Positions 42,472-52,944 of a stretch of 64,000 bases of DNA are shown piece by piece. Position 1 is the first letter of the stretch. Each line of letters starts with the position of its first letter. Origin of the DNA: Egaibacter danicus (GTDB lineage Bacteria > Pseudomonadota > Gammaproteobacteria > Burkholderiales > Burkholderiaceae_C). A model generated the notes under the pieces. That model worked only from the letters and a program-made list of their open reading frames with translations. It did no database searches and was not told the DNA's origin. A program made the position numbers and the translations under genes. The stretch covers positions 310,001 through 374,000 of the forward strand of contig JADJII010000004.1 of NCBI GenBank assembly GCA_016707075.1, given 5' to 3'.

Positions 42472-45400
42472 ATGCCATTACAACAATATCGTCCGACAGG
42501 CGAAGCTTTTGAAGCCCTGTTGAAAGCCGAGCAGGCACAACGGCATGCCCGGGTTTGGCCTACGGCCGCAGCCGGGTCCATGGGACTGGCGGTTGTCCTT
42601 TCGGCGTGGCTTTGGCCCAGCGTCTCGCACACCGCTCTGTTGGTCTGGTTGACGCTGCTCGCCGCCGTTCTCCTCTGGAGAACCTGGATCGGGCTTGCCC
42701 ATCGCAAGGCCATCCCAGGCGAAACACCCGACGAGGTGTGGATGCAGCGCCATCGCATAGTGTCTTTGCTACACGGAATTGTCTGGGCACTGTGCAGTGT
42801 CATGGTCTTTCCGATCGGCAACGTCACAGCGCAGATATTTGTCGTCTTGAGCGTTGCCGGCATATGCATCAGCTCATTGAGCGTCTATGCCTTTGATCTA
42901 AAGGCGGCGATGCTGTTCTGCGTTCCCAACGTGGTGGTTCTGGCGCTGCGCCTTATCACGCTGGAAGAGGAATTCAGCACATCCCTGGGTGTGATGGTTG
43001 CGATGTTCATGGCTTACGTCGGCGTTGTGGGTTTTCGCTCCCATGGTTCCATACGGGAATCGGTCGCCATGCAAGGCGCCCTGGCAGCCGAAGTCGAAGC
43101 CGTGGAGCGCAGCAAGCAACAGTTGACTCGTGCAGAGCACCTGGCCCACTTGGGTAGCTTTGATTGGTACCCCCAAAGCGGTGAACTTGAATGGTCTGAC
43201 CAGCATTTTCGTCTTTGGGGACTGGTTCCTGGTTCCGTCAAACCTTCACATGCGTTGTTTTTGGAGGGGATTCATCCAGATGACCGTGATCGGCAGGAAA
43301 TTTTGCTGCAGTCGGCGTTGCGGGGTGAAGGGGAATACGAATGCATCTATCGGGTGATTTGGCCGGATGGAAGCCTTCACCATGTTCGAGGATTTGGCGA
43401 AGTCACGTTTGACGCATCCGGGCAGGCTCTCCGGATGGTGGGAACCGTCCAGGATATTACGTCTCGTACTCAGTCCGAGACGGCGCTTGCAGAAAAGCAC
43501 CATGTCCTCACGCTGTTGCTTCAGAACACGGAACAAGGTTTCTGGTTTATTGATGCAAACGGTGTGACTACCGATGTCAATCCTGCGCTGTGCGAGTTGC
43601 TCGGACGCAGCCGCGAGGACATTGTCGGCCATGGTGTCTACGAGTTCTTCGACGGTTCGGACCTGCAGGTATTGCGCGATCAAGTCGCCGCCCGGGGCTT
43701 GGGCCAAAGGGGGGGTATGAGATCGGGTTGACTCGACCAGATGGTTCGCGCCGGCACTGCATCAATAACGCCACACCCGTAGAAGACAGTCAGGGTAACT
43801 TCATCGGGTCTATTGGCATCTGGACAGATCTTACAGAGCGTCGAAAGGCCGAGGAGGCGCTTCAAATCTACCAACTGGTTGCGAACTCGATCACGGATGG
43901 GGTTGCCGTTGTTGACGAACATGAGACTTATCAGATGGTCAACGATGCCTGGTGCCGCGGTACCAAGGTAGCAAGAGGTGAGGCGATCGGACGCACTTCC
44001 AGGGAAGTCCTGCCTGAATTGGATAGCCCTGAGCGAAGTGAGGCGATACGCCGTTGCATTGAGATTCGAAAGCCCCAGGTCCTGCGTTACGCGATCAGTT
44101 CACCCGCTCTTGCCGGCAGACTGCTGGAGACGACGTATTACCCTTTTGCTCCGGTGACCGGCCGATTGCACCAGGTTGTAATGGTCACTCGCGACATCAC
44201 AGATCAGGAACGGAGTCGGCAGCAACTGGCGGACAGTGCCGAGAATCTGAGGCGAACTTTCAATGCCACTACGGACGGCATGTTTGCCTACGATGCGAGT
44301 GATCCCAATGGGCGTTTGCTGTTTGCCAACGACCGGTTCTTCGAAATCTGGAACATGCCACCGGGAAATACTGAGACCGTCAGTAGAGCGGACGTGATCG
44401 TCGCGGCCCGGAAGTTGTTTGTTGACCCGGACATGGAGGTGCAGCGCATTGCTGCTATCCTGGCGATGAACGTGCCTTTTGAGGACCGCGTGGTACTCAA
44501 GGACGGACGGGTATTGCACCGCCGAAGTGTTCCGCTGGACGGTGCATCCGCTGTTACCAGGGTCTGGAGTTTCCGCGATATCACGCGAGAAGAACAGGCG
44601 GTGGATGCCTTGCGTCAGCGCGACGTCCAGCAACGTGCACTCCTGGATGCTTTCCCCGGGTATGTGGCAGTTATAGATCAGGACTTCCGGTATACCTATC
44701 TGAACGAACGCACTGCAGCCTTGCTTGGTAAATCTGCCGAGCTCATCGTGGGGCGCCATTTGCGGGATATGGTGGGAGACGAAGGCGTTTCCCGACTCGT
44801 CATTGAGATTGAAAAGGCCAGAGCTGGGGAACGCGCGGTGGTTGAGCGCACATATCCGGCGACGGCTGATCGCCCAAGGCTGGATCTGCAGCTAACGCAC
44901 GTGTTCGGAGCGAGTGGGGATGATGCCCCGCTTATCTACGCGTTTGGTGTCGACATCACGGGACTCAAGCTGGCGGAGGACGCCCTGTGGAGAGCCAAGG
45001 GTGAAGCCGAACAGGCCAACCTTGCCAAGAGTTCGTTTGTGGCCAGCGTGAGCCACGAACTCAGAACGCCACTGAACGCCATACTGGGATTTTCACAATT
45101 GCTGCGAACGGACGGCCATCTGACGCAGACAGCCAGCGATCATGCCGCTGAAATTGTGCGCGCCGGCAGTCACCTGCTGTCGCTGGTGGATGACCTGATT
45201 GATCTCGGACGGGTAGAGGCTGGACATCTTGAATTGAACATGGCCAGGGTGCCGGTGGATACAACCATCAACGAAAGCCTGTCTCTGGTGGCGCCACTCG
45301 CCGCCCAACAAGGCATTCGCATCATTTACAACGCGGGTGACGGTCGCAACGCGGTTGCGCTGGTCGATGCGATCCGGCTCAGACAGATCATCATCAACCT

Positions 45401-47813
45401 GTTGTCCAATGCTATCAAGTACAACCGGCCCAGTGGCTCTGTCACCGTTGTCTGTGCGCGTGTGGCTCTGGCGTCTGAGAGTCCGCGAAAACGGGCCATT
45501 CGTGTTTCAGTTGCGGATACAGGCTTTGGGATCCCGCCCGAGGTGGAGAATCGCGTCTTTTCCGCATTTGAACGTCTGGGTGCCGAGCGTGGGCCCGTTG
45601 AAGGTACCGGTATTGGTTTGGCCATCACCAAGCGGCTGGCTGAAGCGATGGGTGGCGAGGTTGGCTACGAAAGCCGAACCGGCGAAGGTTGTACGTTCTG
45701 GGTCGATCTGGTGGAGGCGACCCCGATGCCGCCCGTGCGTCCGAAAGAAGTTGCGCCTGCACTGTCAGTGAAAAAACCGGAGTTGGCCATTCAGGCGCCC
45801 CGGATACTGGTTGCCGAAGACTATGCGCCCAACCAGATGGTCCTCAAGCTGCAACTTGGTAGCCTGGGCTGTGAAGTGGAGGTTGTGAGCAACGGCGCTG
45901 CTGCCATGGATAGTTGGTCCACTGGCCATTTCGATCTTGTTCTGAGCGATCTGGACATGCCAGAGATGAACGGCTTTGAACTGGGTCGTCGCATTCGGGA
46001 GGTAGAGCGCGCTCGCGGCGGACACATTCCGCTCATTGCGCTGAGTGCCGCCGTGACGGGTGACGAGCGCGCCCGCTGCATGGACGCAGGACTGGACGAC
46101 CTGTTGACGAAACCCATCTCGCTGGAGGGTTTGTCGGCGATGCTGGTTCGCCATATTGGGTTGGATCGCGCACTGTCCGGAGAAGTCCTTGCCAATTCTG
46201 CCGATCCTCAGCAGATTCAATCGGTCAGCGCGACTCTCGATCTTGACCGGCTGTACCACCTGCTCGGGCGCACCAGTATGTCCCAGGCGCGTGAACTCCT
46301 GGTTACCTTCATGGCGGCGGCCAAAGAGGGTTTGCGGAAGTTGGCGTTGCGGCCGGATGATGTCCCTCGGTGGAGCCGCGAAATGCACCGCCAGCATTCG
46401 TCCGCCCTGGCGGTGGGCGCCCTAGGCTATGCCGAGCTGGCCGGTGAGTTGGAGCGGCAGGCGCGCGCCGGCGGTGTTGGCGACAGTGCGCAAGCGTTGT
46501 TCAAGCTCGAACGAATGCTCGACGAGGTTGCCGTGGAGGCCGCGCAACTCGATGACTTTGGTCCGTCGGTTCCCCTGATGGAGCATGCCCCGACCTCAGA
46601 ACCTCTGTGCTCACCGGTCCTTGTGGTAGACGACGATCCGGTGATCCTGATGCAGATGCGGCAGATGCTGGGCGGATTGGGTGTTCCAACAGTGCTGACC
46701 GCCCGAAACGGGCTGGAAGCGATCGTGCTGATAAACCGGCGAGCGCAGCAGGCACCCCAAGTGGTGGTGTGCGACTTGAACATGCCGGAGATGGATGGCG
46801 TGGAAATGATTCGGCGGCTGGGACAAAGCGGGTTTTCAGGTGGCCTGATCCTGATGAGTGGTGCCAATGAGCAATTGTTGCCGACGGTGGGCAAGCTCGC
46901 GGAGCTGCAAGGTTTGATTGTGCTGGGCCACATCAGCAAACCGGTTAACCCAATTTCGATCCGCGCTCTGTTGCTTCAGGCATCCAGCGTGCCGACCCCA
47001 CGACCGGTGGCAGAAAGTGGCATGGCCATTACGCCAGAGGTGATCCGGTCAGGTATCTCAGCGCAGGAGTTCTCGGTCTGGTTCCAGCCCAAGGTGGACG
47101 CGGTTACCTTGAAGCCGGTTGGCGTGGAGGCTCTGGCCCGCTGGCGCAGGACAGACGGCAGCTTCGTTCCACCCGACCTTTTCATTGTCGCAGCTGAACG
47201 TGCAGGCGTCATTGCCGAACTGTCCAAAGTGCTGTTGGCGCGGGCACTTGAGCATGGGGCCCAAATGCATCAGGCCGGTTTTCCAATCAAGATATCGGTC
47301 AATTTGTCGGCTCTGTGGCTGGATGATTTGACTTTGCCCGACCTTTTGATGAGACAGCTGCGGAGTGTCAAGCTGGTGCCAGCGGACGTGATTCTGGAGG
47401 TCACCGAAACCGGGGTGACAAAAGACGTGGCCACCGCGTTGGATGTGCTTAGCCGCCTTCGGCTCAAGGGGTTCGGCCTGTCAATTGATGACTTTGGTAT
47501 CGGCTATTCCTCCTTCGAACAATTGGGGCGCATACCCTTTACCGAGATGAAGCTGGATCGAAGTTTTGTCAATCGGGGCGCGGTGGACCCGGCTGCGCGT
47601 GCCATTCTGGAGAGTAGTCTGGACATGGCGCAAAAGCTCAAATTGGTCACGGTGGCTGAAGGTGTGGAGACGCCCGCCGAGCTGGAACTGATGCGGGTCC
47701 TTGGATGCAGCAGCGTCCAAGGGTACCTGATTGCCAAACCGATGCCGGTCGAGGAGCTCATCACATGGCTCCATGGGGCTGATGGAGAAGGCTCTGGGAC
47801 AGAAACCGGTTAA
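42472..47813 (+). CDS. Hybrid histidine kinase with PAS array, two receiver domains, HPt-like and EAL domains (frameshifted)
   Basis: Restoring one G in the run at 43709-43715 (seven G) joins two open frames into one protein of 1780 residues. The shift is after GSDLQVLRDQVAARGLGQ; the next frame continues GGYEIGLTRPDGS. Order: about six membrane helices (1-190), some five PAS domains (220-840), kinase core with FVASVSHELRTPLNAILG (His near 861) and GTGIGLAITKRLAEAMGG, receiver 1 (LVLSDLDMPEMNG), a weak HPt-like segment (MHRQHSSALAVGA), receiver 2 (VVCDLNMPEMDGVE) and a complete EAL phosphodiesterase (GVEALARW, ILEVTETG, DDFGIGYSS, TEMKLDRSF). It probably links an input signal to c-di-GMP breakdown. 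Confidence 0.85.
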
Positions 47814-47827
47814 ACCGGCGAAGAACA

Positions 47828-48916
47828 CTATGGCCCGAGCGCAGCGGAAACCTCCCGCGCGAGGTCAATGACCGCCCGGGCGTAGTAACTGCTCCAGTTG
47901 TACCGGGTAATGACATAGAAGTTCTCGGTGCCGGCGATATAGCTGGGTTCTGCATCCCCGTTTTGCACTTCCACCAGGGCCAGAGGCCCCGCATGCTGCA
48001 GGGCGGCTCCCTCCAGAACGGCGCCCTTGTCCTGGAACGATGCCACGCTGAAGGTGGGCAGAATATCCGGGGCCAGCAGGGCGTCCTTGTCCAGGCGGGT
48101 CAGGTCAAACGTCACCGGGTAGTGCGTGGGCATGCCAGGTTGCCAGCCGAAGGCCTTGAAGTAGCTGGCCACGGAGCCAATCACGTCGGCGGGGCTGGTG
48201 AAGATGTCCACCTTGCCGTCGCCATCAAAGTCCACCGCGTATTTGGCCCAACTGGACGGCATGAATTGGGGCATGCCCATGGCGCCGGCAAAGCTGCCGC
48301 GCAACGTGAAGGGGTCGGTGCTGGTGCGGCTGGTGAGGCTCAGAAACTGTTCCAGTTCGCCCTTGAAGAACTCACTGCGTTCAGCCGCACGGGGATGTGA
48401 CCTGGGAAAGTCGAACGCCAGCGTGGTCAGGGCGTCCATCACCCTGAAAGTACCCATCTGCTGGCCATAAATGGTTTCCACACCGACGATGCCCACGATG
48501 ATTTCGGCCGGCACGCCGTACTCCTGCTCAGCCCGCTCCAGTGCCCCGGCATTTTCACGCCAGAACTTCACGCCGGCATTGATGCGAACCGGGTCAATGA
48601 AGCGGCTGCGGTAAACACGCCAGTTCTTGGGCGTGCCCACGGGCGGCGGCTGGATGAAACGGGCAACTTGTGGCAGGTAATAAGACTGGCCAATGGCTTG
48701 ACGCACCCAGGCAGGATCCAGGTCGCGCCGGGTAGCGATGTCATCGGCCACGCGCATGACGTCCTCCCGCGTGGCATAGGCGGGACCCTGCTGGTTGACT
48801 GATACCTTCCTGGCTGCAACAGGTGCTTTTTTAGGGTTGTTTTGGGCTTTTGCCCCCGTCCATAGTGCGCAAGCAGCTATAAAAAATGTAGCAATCCTGA
48901 AAAACGTGAGAGTCAC
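47828..48916 (-). CDS. mltB: Lytic murein transglycosylase B
   Basis: Periplasmic peptidoglycan lytic transglycosylase of 362 residues. The catalytic Glu is in IIVGIVGVETIYGQQMG (about residue 150), followed by SFAGAMGMPQFMPSSWAKYA and YFKAFGWQPGMPTHYPV. The signal peptide (RIATFFIAACALWTGAKAQN) lacks a lipobox, so the product should be soluble. It is encoded largely by a dispersed repeat (48844-48892). The GTG start overlaps the tgpA stop (GTGA), making it the last gene of the moxR-DUF58-tgpA-mltB operon. Confidence 0.92.
   Translation of the reverse strand: MTLTFFRIATFFIAACALWTGAKAQNNPKKAPVAARKVSVNQQGPAYATREDVMRVADDIATRRDLDPAWVRQAIGQSYYLPQVARFIQPPPVGTPKNWRVYRSRFIDPVRINAGVKFWRENAGALERAEQEYGVPAEIIVGIVGVETIYGQQMGTFRVMDALTTLAFDFPRSHPRAAERSEFFKGELEQFLSLTSRTSTDPFTLRGSFAGAMGMPQFMPSSWAKYAVDFDGDGKVDIFTSPADVIGSVASYFKAFGWQPGMPTHYPVTFDLTRLDKDALLAPDILPTFSVASFQDKGAVLEGAALQHAGPLALVEVQNGDAEPSYIAGTENFYVITRYNWSSYYARAVIDLAREVSAALGP
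48844..48892 (-). repeat. Dispersed 48-bp-family repeat encoding the MltB signal peptide
   Basis: On the minus strand: GCTACATTTTTTATAGCTGC, TTGCGCACTATGGACGGGGG, CAAAAGCC. It begins at codon 9 of mltB and is read as ATFFIAACALWTGAKA, the hydrophobic core and cleavage site of the signal peptide. Confidence 0.75.
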
Positions 48917-50941
48917 TTGGGCCAGCTGATTTGTTTGAGTTCGCGTTGCAGTGTAACCAGCCGGGGTGCATCCCGATCGGCGCTGTTGGGGGCGTAGCGA
49001 AACCGTTCCAGACGCAGCAGCCAGTCGCTTAGGGCGCGGGTCTGGGCATCCGCTGACCCATACCGATCCAGCAACAGCCGTGCCAGTTGTCGTGGGCCAC
49101 TGTTGGGTGGCACTGTCAGACCGGATTTTTGCAGTTGCACAGCCGCTTTTTCAAGCAGCCGCAGCCAGGGGTCGTGGCGGCTGCGCTCCCACAGCGTCCA
49201 GGCGGCGCCCAGAAGGCTCAGCGCCACGATGATGCCGATGAGCAGATAGCCCAGGTCTTCCCAACCGGGGGACTCGAAACCGATGTTTTTCAGCAGATCC
49301 AGCTGTTTGCCCTGCGTGTAGTTCAGCACCCACTGGTTCCAGCCGTTGTTCATGGCGTCCCACATCGCGCGCATGTTCAGCGCGAAAGCCGGGCTGACCA
49401 CACCCGTCAGTGCATTGGCGAGCACGCCCTGCGGCACCTGCAGCCTCTGGAAGCTGCCGGTGCGCGACGGCGATACGGCTGAGGTGGGATCCACACGAAC
49501 CCAGCCCTGACCCGCTACCCACACTTCAGCCCAGGCGTGGGCGTCGCGCTGGCGCACGATCCAGAAGCCATCAATGGCATTTTGTTCACCACCCTGATAA
49601 CCGGTCACGATGCGGGCTGGAACGTCCAGCGCACGCATCAGCACGACAAAGCTGGAGGCGATGTGTTCGCAAAAACCTTCCTTGCGGTCAAACCAGAATT
49701 CGTCGGCCGTGTGCTGGCCAAACACGCCGGGGTCCAGTGTGTAGCCATAGCCGCCCGTGCGCAGCCGGTTTAACACCGCTTCAATCAGTTGCGGAGCACC
49801 AGCGTCGGCGTAGCGTGGGTCACGTCGCAGTTCGGCTGCCAGCGCCAGTGTGCGGGGATTGAAGCCAGGCGGCAGATCCACAAAGTCCTGCAGGCTGGCA
49901 CTGGCGCGCAGCGGGCCGTGGCGAAAATCAACATGGCTCTGGGCCGTATAGCGCACGATGTCGGCAATAGGCCGGTCGGCCACCCACTGCAACTCGGGTG
50001 TCATGGACAGGCTATATCCGGGCAGGGCGGGCTGTGTGGCGGAGGCATCCAGCACCAACAGCCAAGGGCGGTTATTTGGCTCCAGTGTGACTTGATACCG
50101 CAATGCAGATCCGGACGTTTGCAGGTTTGCAGGCATTTGCATGCGCTGGGGGAAAGCCTGACCGCAGGGGTCGCCATTCGCGGCCGTCGAAAGTAGACAA
50201 TACCGGCCCGCGAAAATACAGCTCGGGCTGCAGCGGACGGGGACCCTCGAACCGCACTCGCATGGCAATGCTGTCATCCAGCGCCAGACTGGCAATGGTA
50301 CCCACCTGCATGCTGGCGGAGAGCCCGCTGCGCCCGGTCATGCCATCACTGGGAATGCCCCATAGGGGCGCCAGCCGCGGGAATAGCACAAATAGCACCG
50401 CCATGATGGGGGCGCCCAGCAGCGCCATCCAGCTGGCAGTTTTGGCGGCCTGCATCAGCGGTGGTTTGCCCACGGGCATGTGTGCATTGACCAGCGCAGT
50501 CAACAGGCCCAGCATGGCAACCAGCATGGCAGCAGCCGTGAGCAGGGATTGTGAGAAAAAGAAATTGGTGAGCATCGTGAAGAAGCTCAGGAAAAAAACC
50601 ACGAAGGCGTCACGCCGGGCGCGCAACTCCAGCGTCTTGAGCGTCAGCAACACAACGATGAGCGTGACGCCGGCATCACGTCCCAGCAGGGTTCGGTGTG
50701 TGAACAGGGTGGCGCCGATGGTCAGGACCAGCAGAACAGCAAGCCACCAGCGCGATGGCAAAGGGCGGGCCGTCCAGGCCAGCCAGCCGCGCCAGAGCAG
50801 CACGCCGGCTGCCAGCAGACTGCACCAGACGGGCAGGTTGCCAATTTGCGGCAGGATCACCCAGGCGATCACTGCCAGCAAGAATAGCGTGTCCCGGCCA
50901 TCACGTGGCAGGTTCTTCAGTCGGGCGGGCAATACGTTCAT
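48913..50941 (-). CDS. tgpA: TgpA-like transglutaminase membrane protein (frameshifted)
   Basis: Inner-membrane protein of about 675 residues once the frame is restored. An N-terminal DUF3488 membrane domain (LPARLKNLPRDGRDTLFLLA, about six helices) is followed by a periplasmic transglutaminase core with Cys in RKEGFCEHIASSFVVLMRA, His in RDAHAWAEVWVAG and Asp in VRVDPTSAVSPSR, then a further helix and a cytoplasmic tail. An extra G in the G5 run at 50148-50152 breaks the frame after TFDGREWRPLRSGFP; the family sequence resumes as QRMQMPANLQTSG. The ATG 50941 overlaps the DUF58 stop (ATGA). Confidence 0.85.
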
Positions 50942-51979
50942 GCCAGGGCCAGTGCTTCCAGGCATTGCCGTTTGTGGGCCTCGCCACGGAAGGGTTTGAT
51001 CTCCTGAGCCGGCAGCCGCAGACCGTAGTCCACCCCCATTTTTTCCGCCTGCAACACCCAGGCGCACAGCCTTGAGAGCTTGAGTTCGGGGACGGACGTG
51101 CCGGTATGACTGTGATCCAGCCACAATTCCAGCCTCTGGGCATGTTGTGTATCCCGGCTGACCAGCTCATCGGCCTTGGCTGCTTTTTTCCAGACTACCA
51201 ACTTGAGAGGATCACCTCGCTGGTAGGCCCGCACGCCTTCGAACTCTCCGCTGGATTGACGCTGTGCACTGGCAGCGCCACCGGCCCGGGGTTCGCCGGG
51301 CGGCAACTGGCGGTGGAAAAGCCTCTGGCGCGGGATACACCCACACTCTGGCTGCCGGCCGCCACACCGTCCAGACGCGAAAGGTGCCCAGTGGAAATCG
51401 GGTTTCGGCCGTGAGTGTGGGCACGACAGGCTGGCCCCGCCGTTCGGGTTTGAAGGCGACGTGCACCGTGGCGCTGCCTTGCGCGGGCACGTCTGTCCAG
51501 ACCCAATGGTCAGATCCCAGCACGCTCAAGCCGATGCCGTACCGTATGCTGCGTCGATTACTGTGAATATGGATGCCAATTGTGGCGCTAGCTCCCGCGA
51601 AACATGCGTCAGGTGCTATCAAATTCATAGTTATGCCGCGCAAGGTGCCGTGGCACACATGCATGCCCACCACGGCGCTGCCCGCCAGCAAAAAGGTGAG
51701 CAGATAACCCAGGTTCAGCTGGTAGTTGATGGACGAAATCAGCAACACGGCCAGCGTGGCACCCAGCATGAAACCGGGTCGGGTGGGCAGAATGTAAACG
51801 TTGCGCTGGGTCAGCGTGGTGGTGTCGCTCGGCGGAATGCGGGCTTGCCACCACTGGCGAAACCGTACCTGCACCAGCGTTACGGGATTCCATACGCGGG
51901 CGCCCGTGGAACCGGCTTCGCCGGGCCACTGGGAGCGCCCCCCTGGGGGGGCGCCGGAAGCGCTTCGGGGGGGGGCCAT
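50938..51979 (-). CDS. DUF58 protein (frameshifted)
   Basis: Membrane-anchored DUF58 protein of about 346 residues if one base is removed between about 51307 and 51320. The first part has two helices (FMLGATLAVLLISSINYQLN, LGYLLTFLLAGSAVVGMHV) and ends normally at YPAPEAFPPP. The second frame continues PPGEPRAGGAASAQRQSSGE and the DUF58 motif FEGVRAYQRGDPLKLVVWK. Such proteins work beside MoxR ATPases and TgpA. The first 30 codons (MAPPRSASGAPPGGRSQWPG and onward) come from a GC-rich repeat, so the true start may lie further downstream. Confidence 0.8.
51905..51976. repeat. GC-rich palindromic repeat at the start of DUF58
   Basis: It contains the hairpin GCGCCCCCC / GGGGGGCGC (51935-51954, two-base loop) and the perfect palindrome GAAGCGCTTC (51957-51966), flanked by GGCTTCGCCGGGCCACTGGG and a G8 run. 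It covers the annotated ATG region of the DUF58 gene, directly after moxR. Confidence 0.65.
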
Positions 51980-51981
51980 GA

Positions 51982-52902
51982 CTAGGGCAGCGGAACCGCC
52001 TCAATCATGGCGCGAACCTGCTCCACCGACCCGCGGCCCGCGTCACCCACTGGTATCAGCCGGTGTGCCACGGTTTGCGGCAGGATGGCCTGCACATCGT
52101 CCGGAGCCACGTAATCGCGTCCACCGAGCAGCGCCTGGGCCTTGGCTGCGCGGATCACCGCGATACCAGCCCTTGGACTCAAGCCCTGCAAAAACCACTG
52201 GCCGGAGCGGGTGGCGGCGATCAGGTCCTGCACGTAATTCAGCAGTGGGGCAGCGGCATGGACGCTCAACACGGCTTGCTGCAGATGCTGCAGTTCGCCG
52301 GGTGTCAGCAGGCCCTGCATCGCCTCCACCATGTCGCGCCGGTCAGAGCCTGTCAGCAACTCTCGCTCGGCTACCCGGTCCGGGTAGCCTAGTGAAATGC
52401 GCATCAGAAACCGGTCCAGCTGGGACTCTGGCAAGGCATAGGTGCCCAACTGGTCGTGCGGATTCTGCGTGGCGATCACAAAGAAGGGCGAGGGCAGGGC
52501 CCGGGTTTCGCCTTCGACCGTGACCTGTTTCTCCTCCATGGCTTCCAGCAGCGCGCTCTGCGTTTTCGGGCTGGCCCGGTTGATCTCATCGGCCAGCAAC
52601 ACCTGCGCAAAGATCGGTCCGGGGTGGAAAACAAAGACTTCCTTGCCGCGCTCATAAATGGACACGCCGGACAGATCACTGGGCATCAGGTCCGAGGTGA
52701 ATTGAACCCGGGAAAACTGCAGGCCAAAGGTTTTCGCCAGCGCATGGGCCAGCGTAGTCTTGCCAACGCCTGGCACGTCTTCAATCAGCAGGTGGCCACC
52801 CGCCAGCAGACAGGCCACGCAGTCCTGAATTTGGGCTGATTTGCCGACAATGACCGTGTTAAGCTGATCGAGTAATGCGGTGAGCTTTTGTTGTGAGTTC
52901 AT
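51982..52902 (-). CDS. MoxR-family AAA+ ATPase
   Basis: AAA+ chaperone-like ATPase of 306 residues: Walker A IEDVPGVGKTTLAHALAK (about residues 40-57), FTSDLMPSDLSGVSIYE, Walker B VLLADEINRASPKTQSALLE, sensor 1 FFVIATQNPHDQLGTYALPE and sensor 2 GLSPRAGIAVIRAAKAQAL. MoxR proteins act on metal-binding or VWA/DUF58 partners; here the gene leads the operon moxR-DUF58-tgpA-mltB, suggesting a cell-envelope role. ATG 52902 is divergent from the histone-deacetylase-like gene. Confidence 0.93.
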   Translation of the reverse strand: MNSQQKLTALLDQLNTVIVGKSAQIQDCVACLLAGGHLLIEDVPGVGKTTLAHALAKTFGLQFSRVQFTSDLMPSDLSGVSIYERGKEVFVFHPGPIFAQVLLADEINRASPKTQSALLEAMEEKQVTVEGETRALPSPFFVIATQNPHDQLGTYALPESQLDRFLMRISLGYPDRVAERELLTGSDRRDMVEAMQGLLTPGELQHLQQAVLSVHAAAPLLNYVQDLIAATRSGQWFLQGLSPRAGIAVIRAAKAQALLGGRDYVAPDDVQAILPQTVAHRLIPVGDAGRGSVEQVRAMIEAVPLP

Positions 52903-52944
52903 GGCATGACGTTACCCGAAAACTTGGAGACAGAGGTTAAGCGC

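Noticed and set aside
51615..51630. GCTATCAAATTCATAG in the DUF58 gene as a repeat copy
   Set aside because: Only the small palindrome is present without the ACGCATAT core, so chance is likely.
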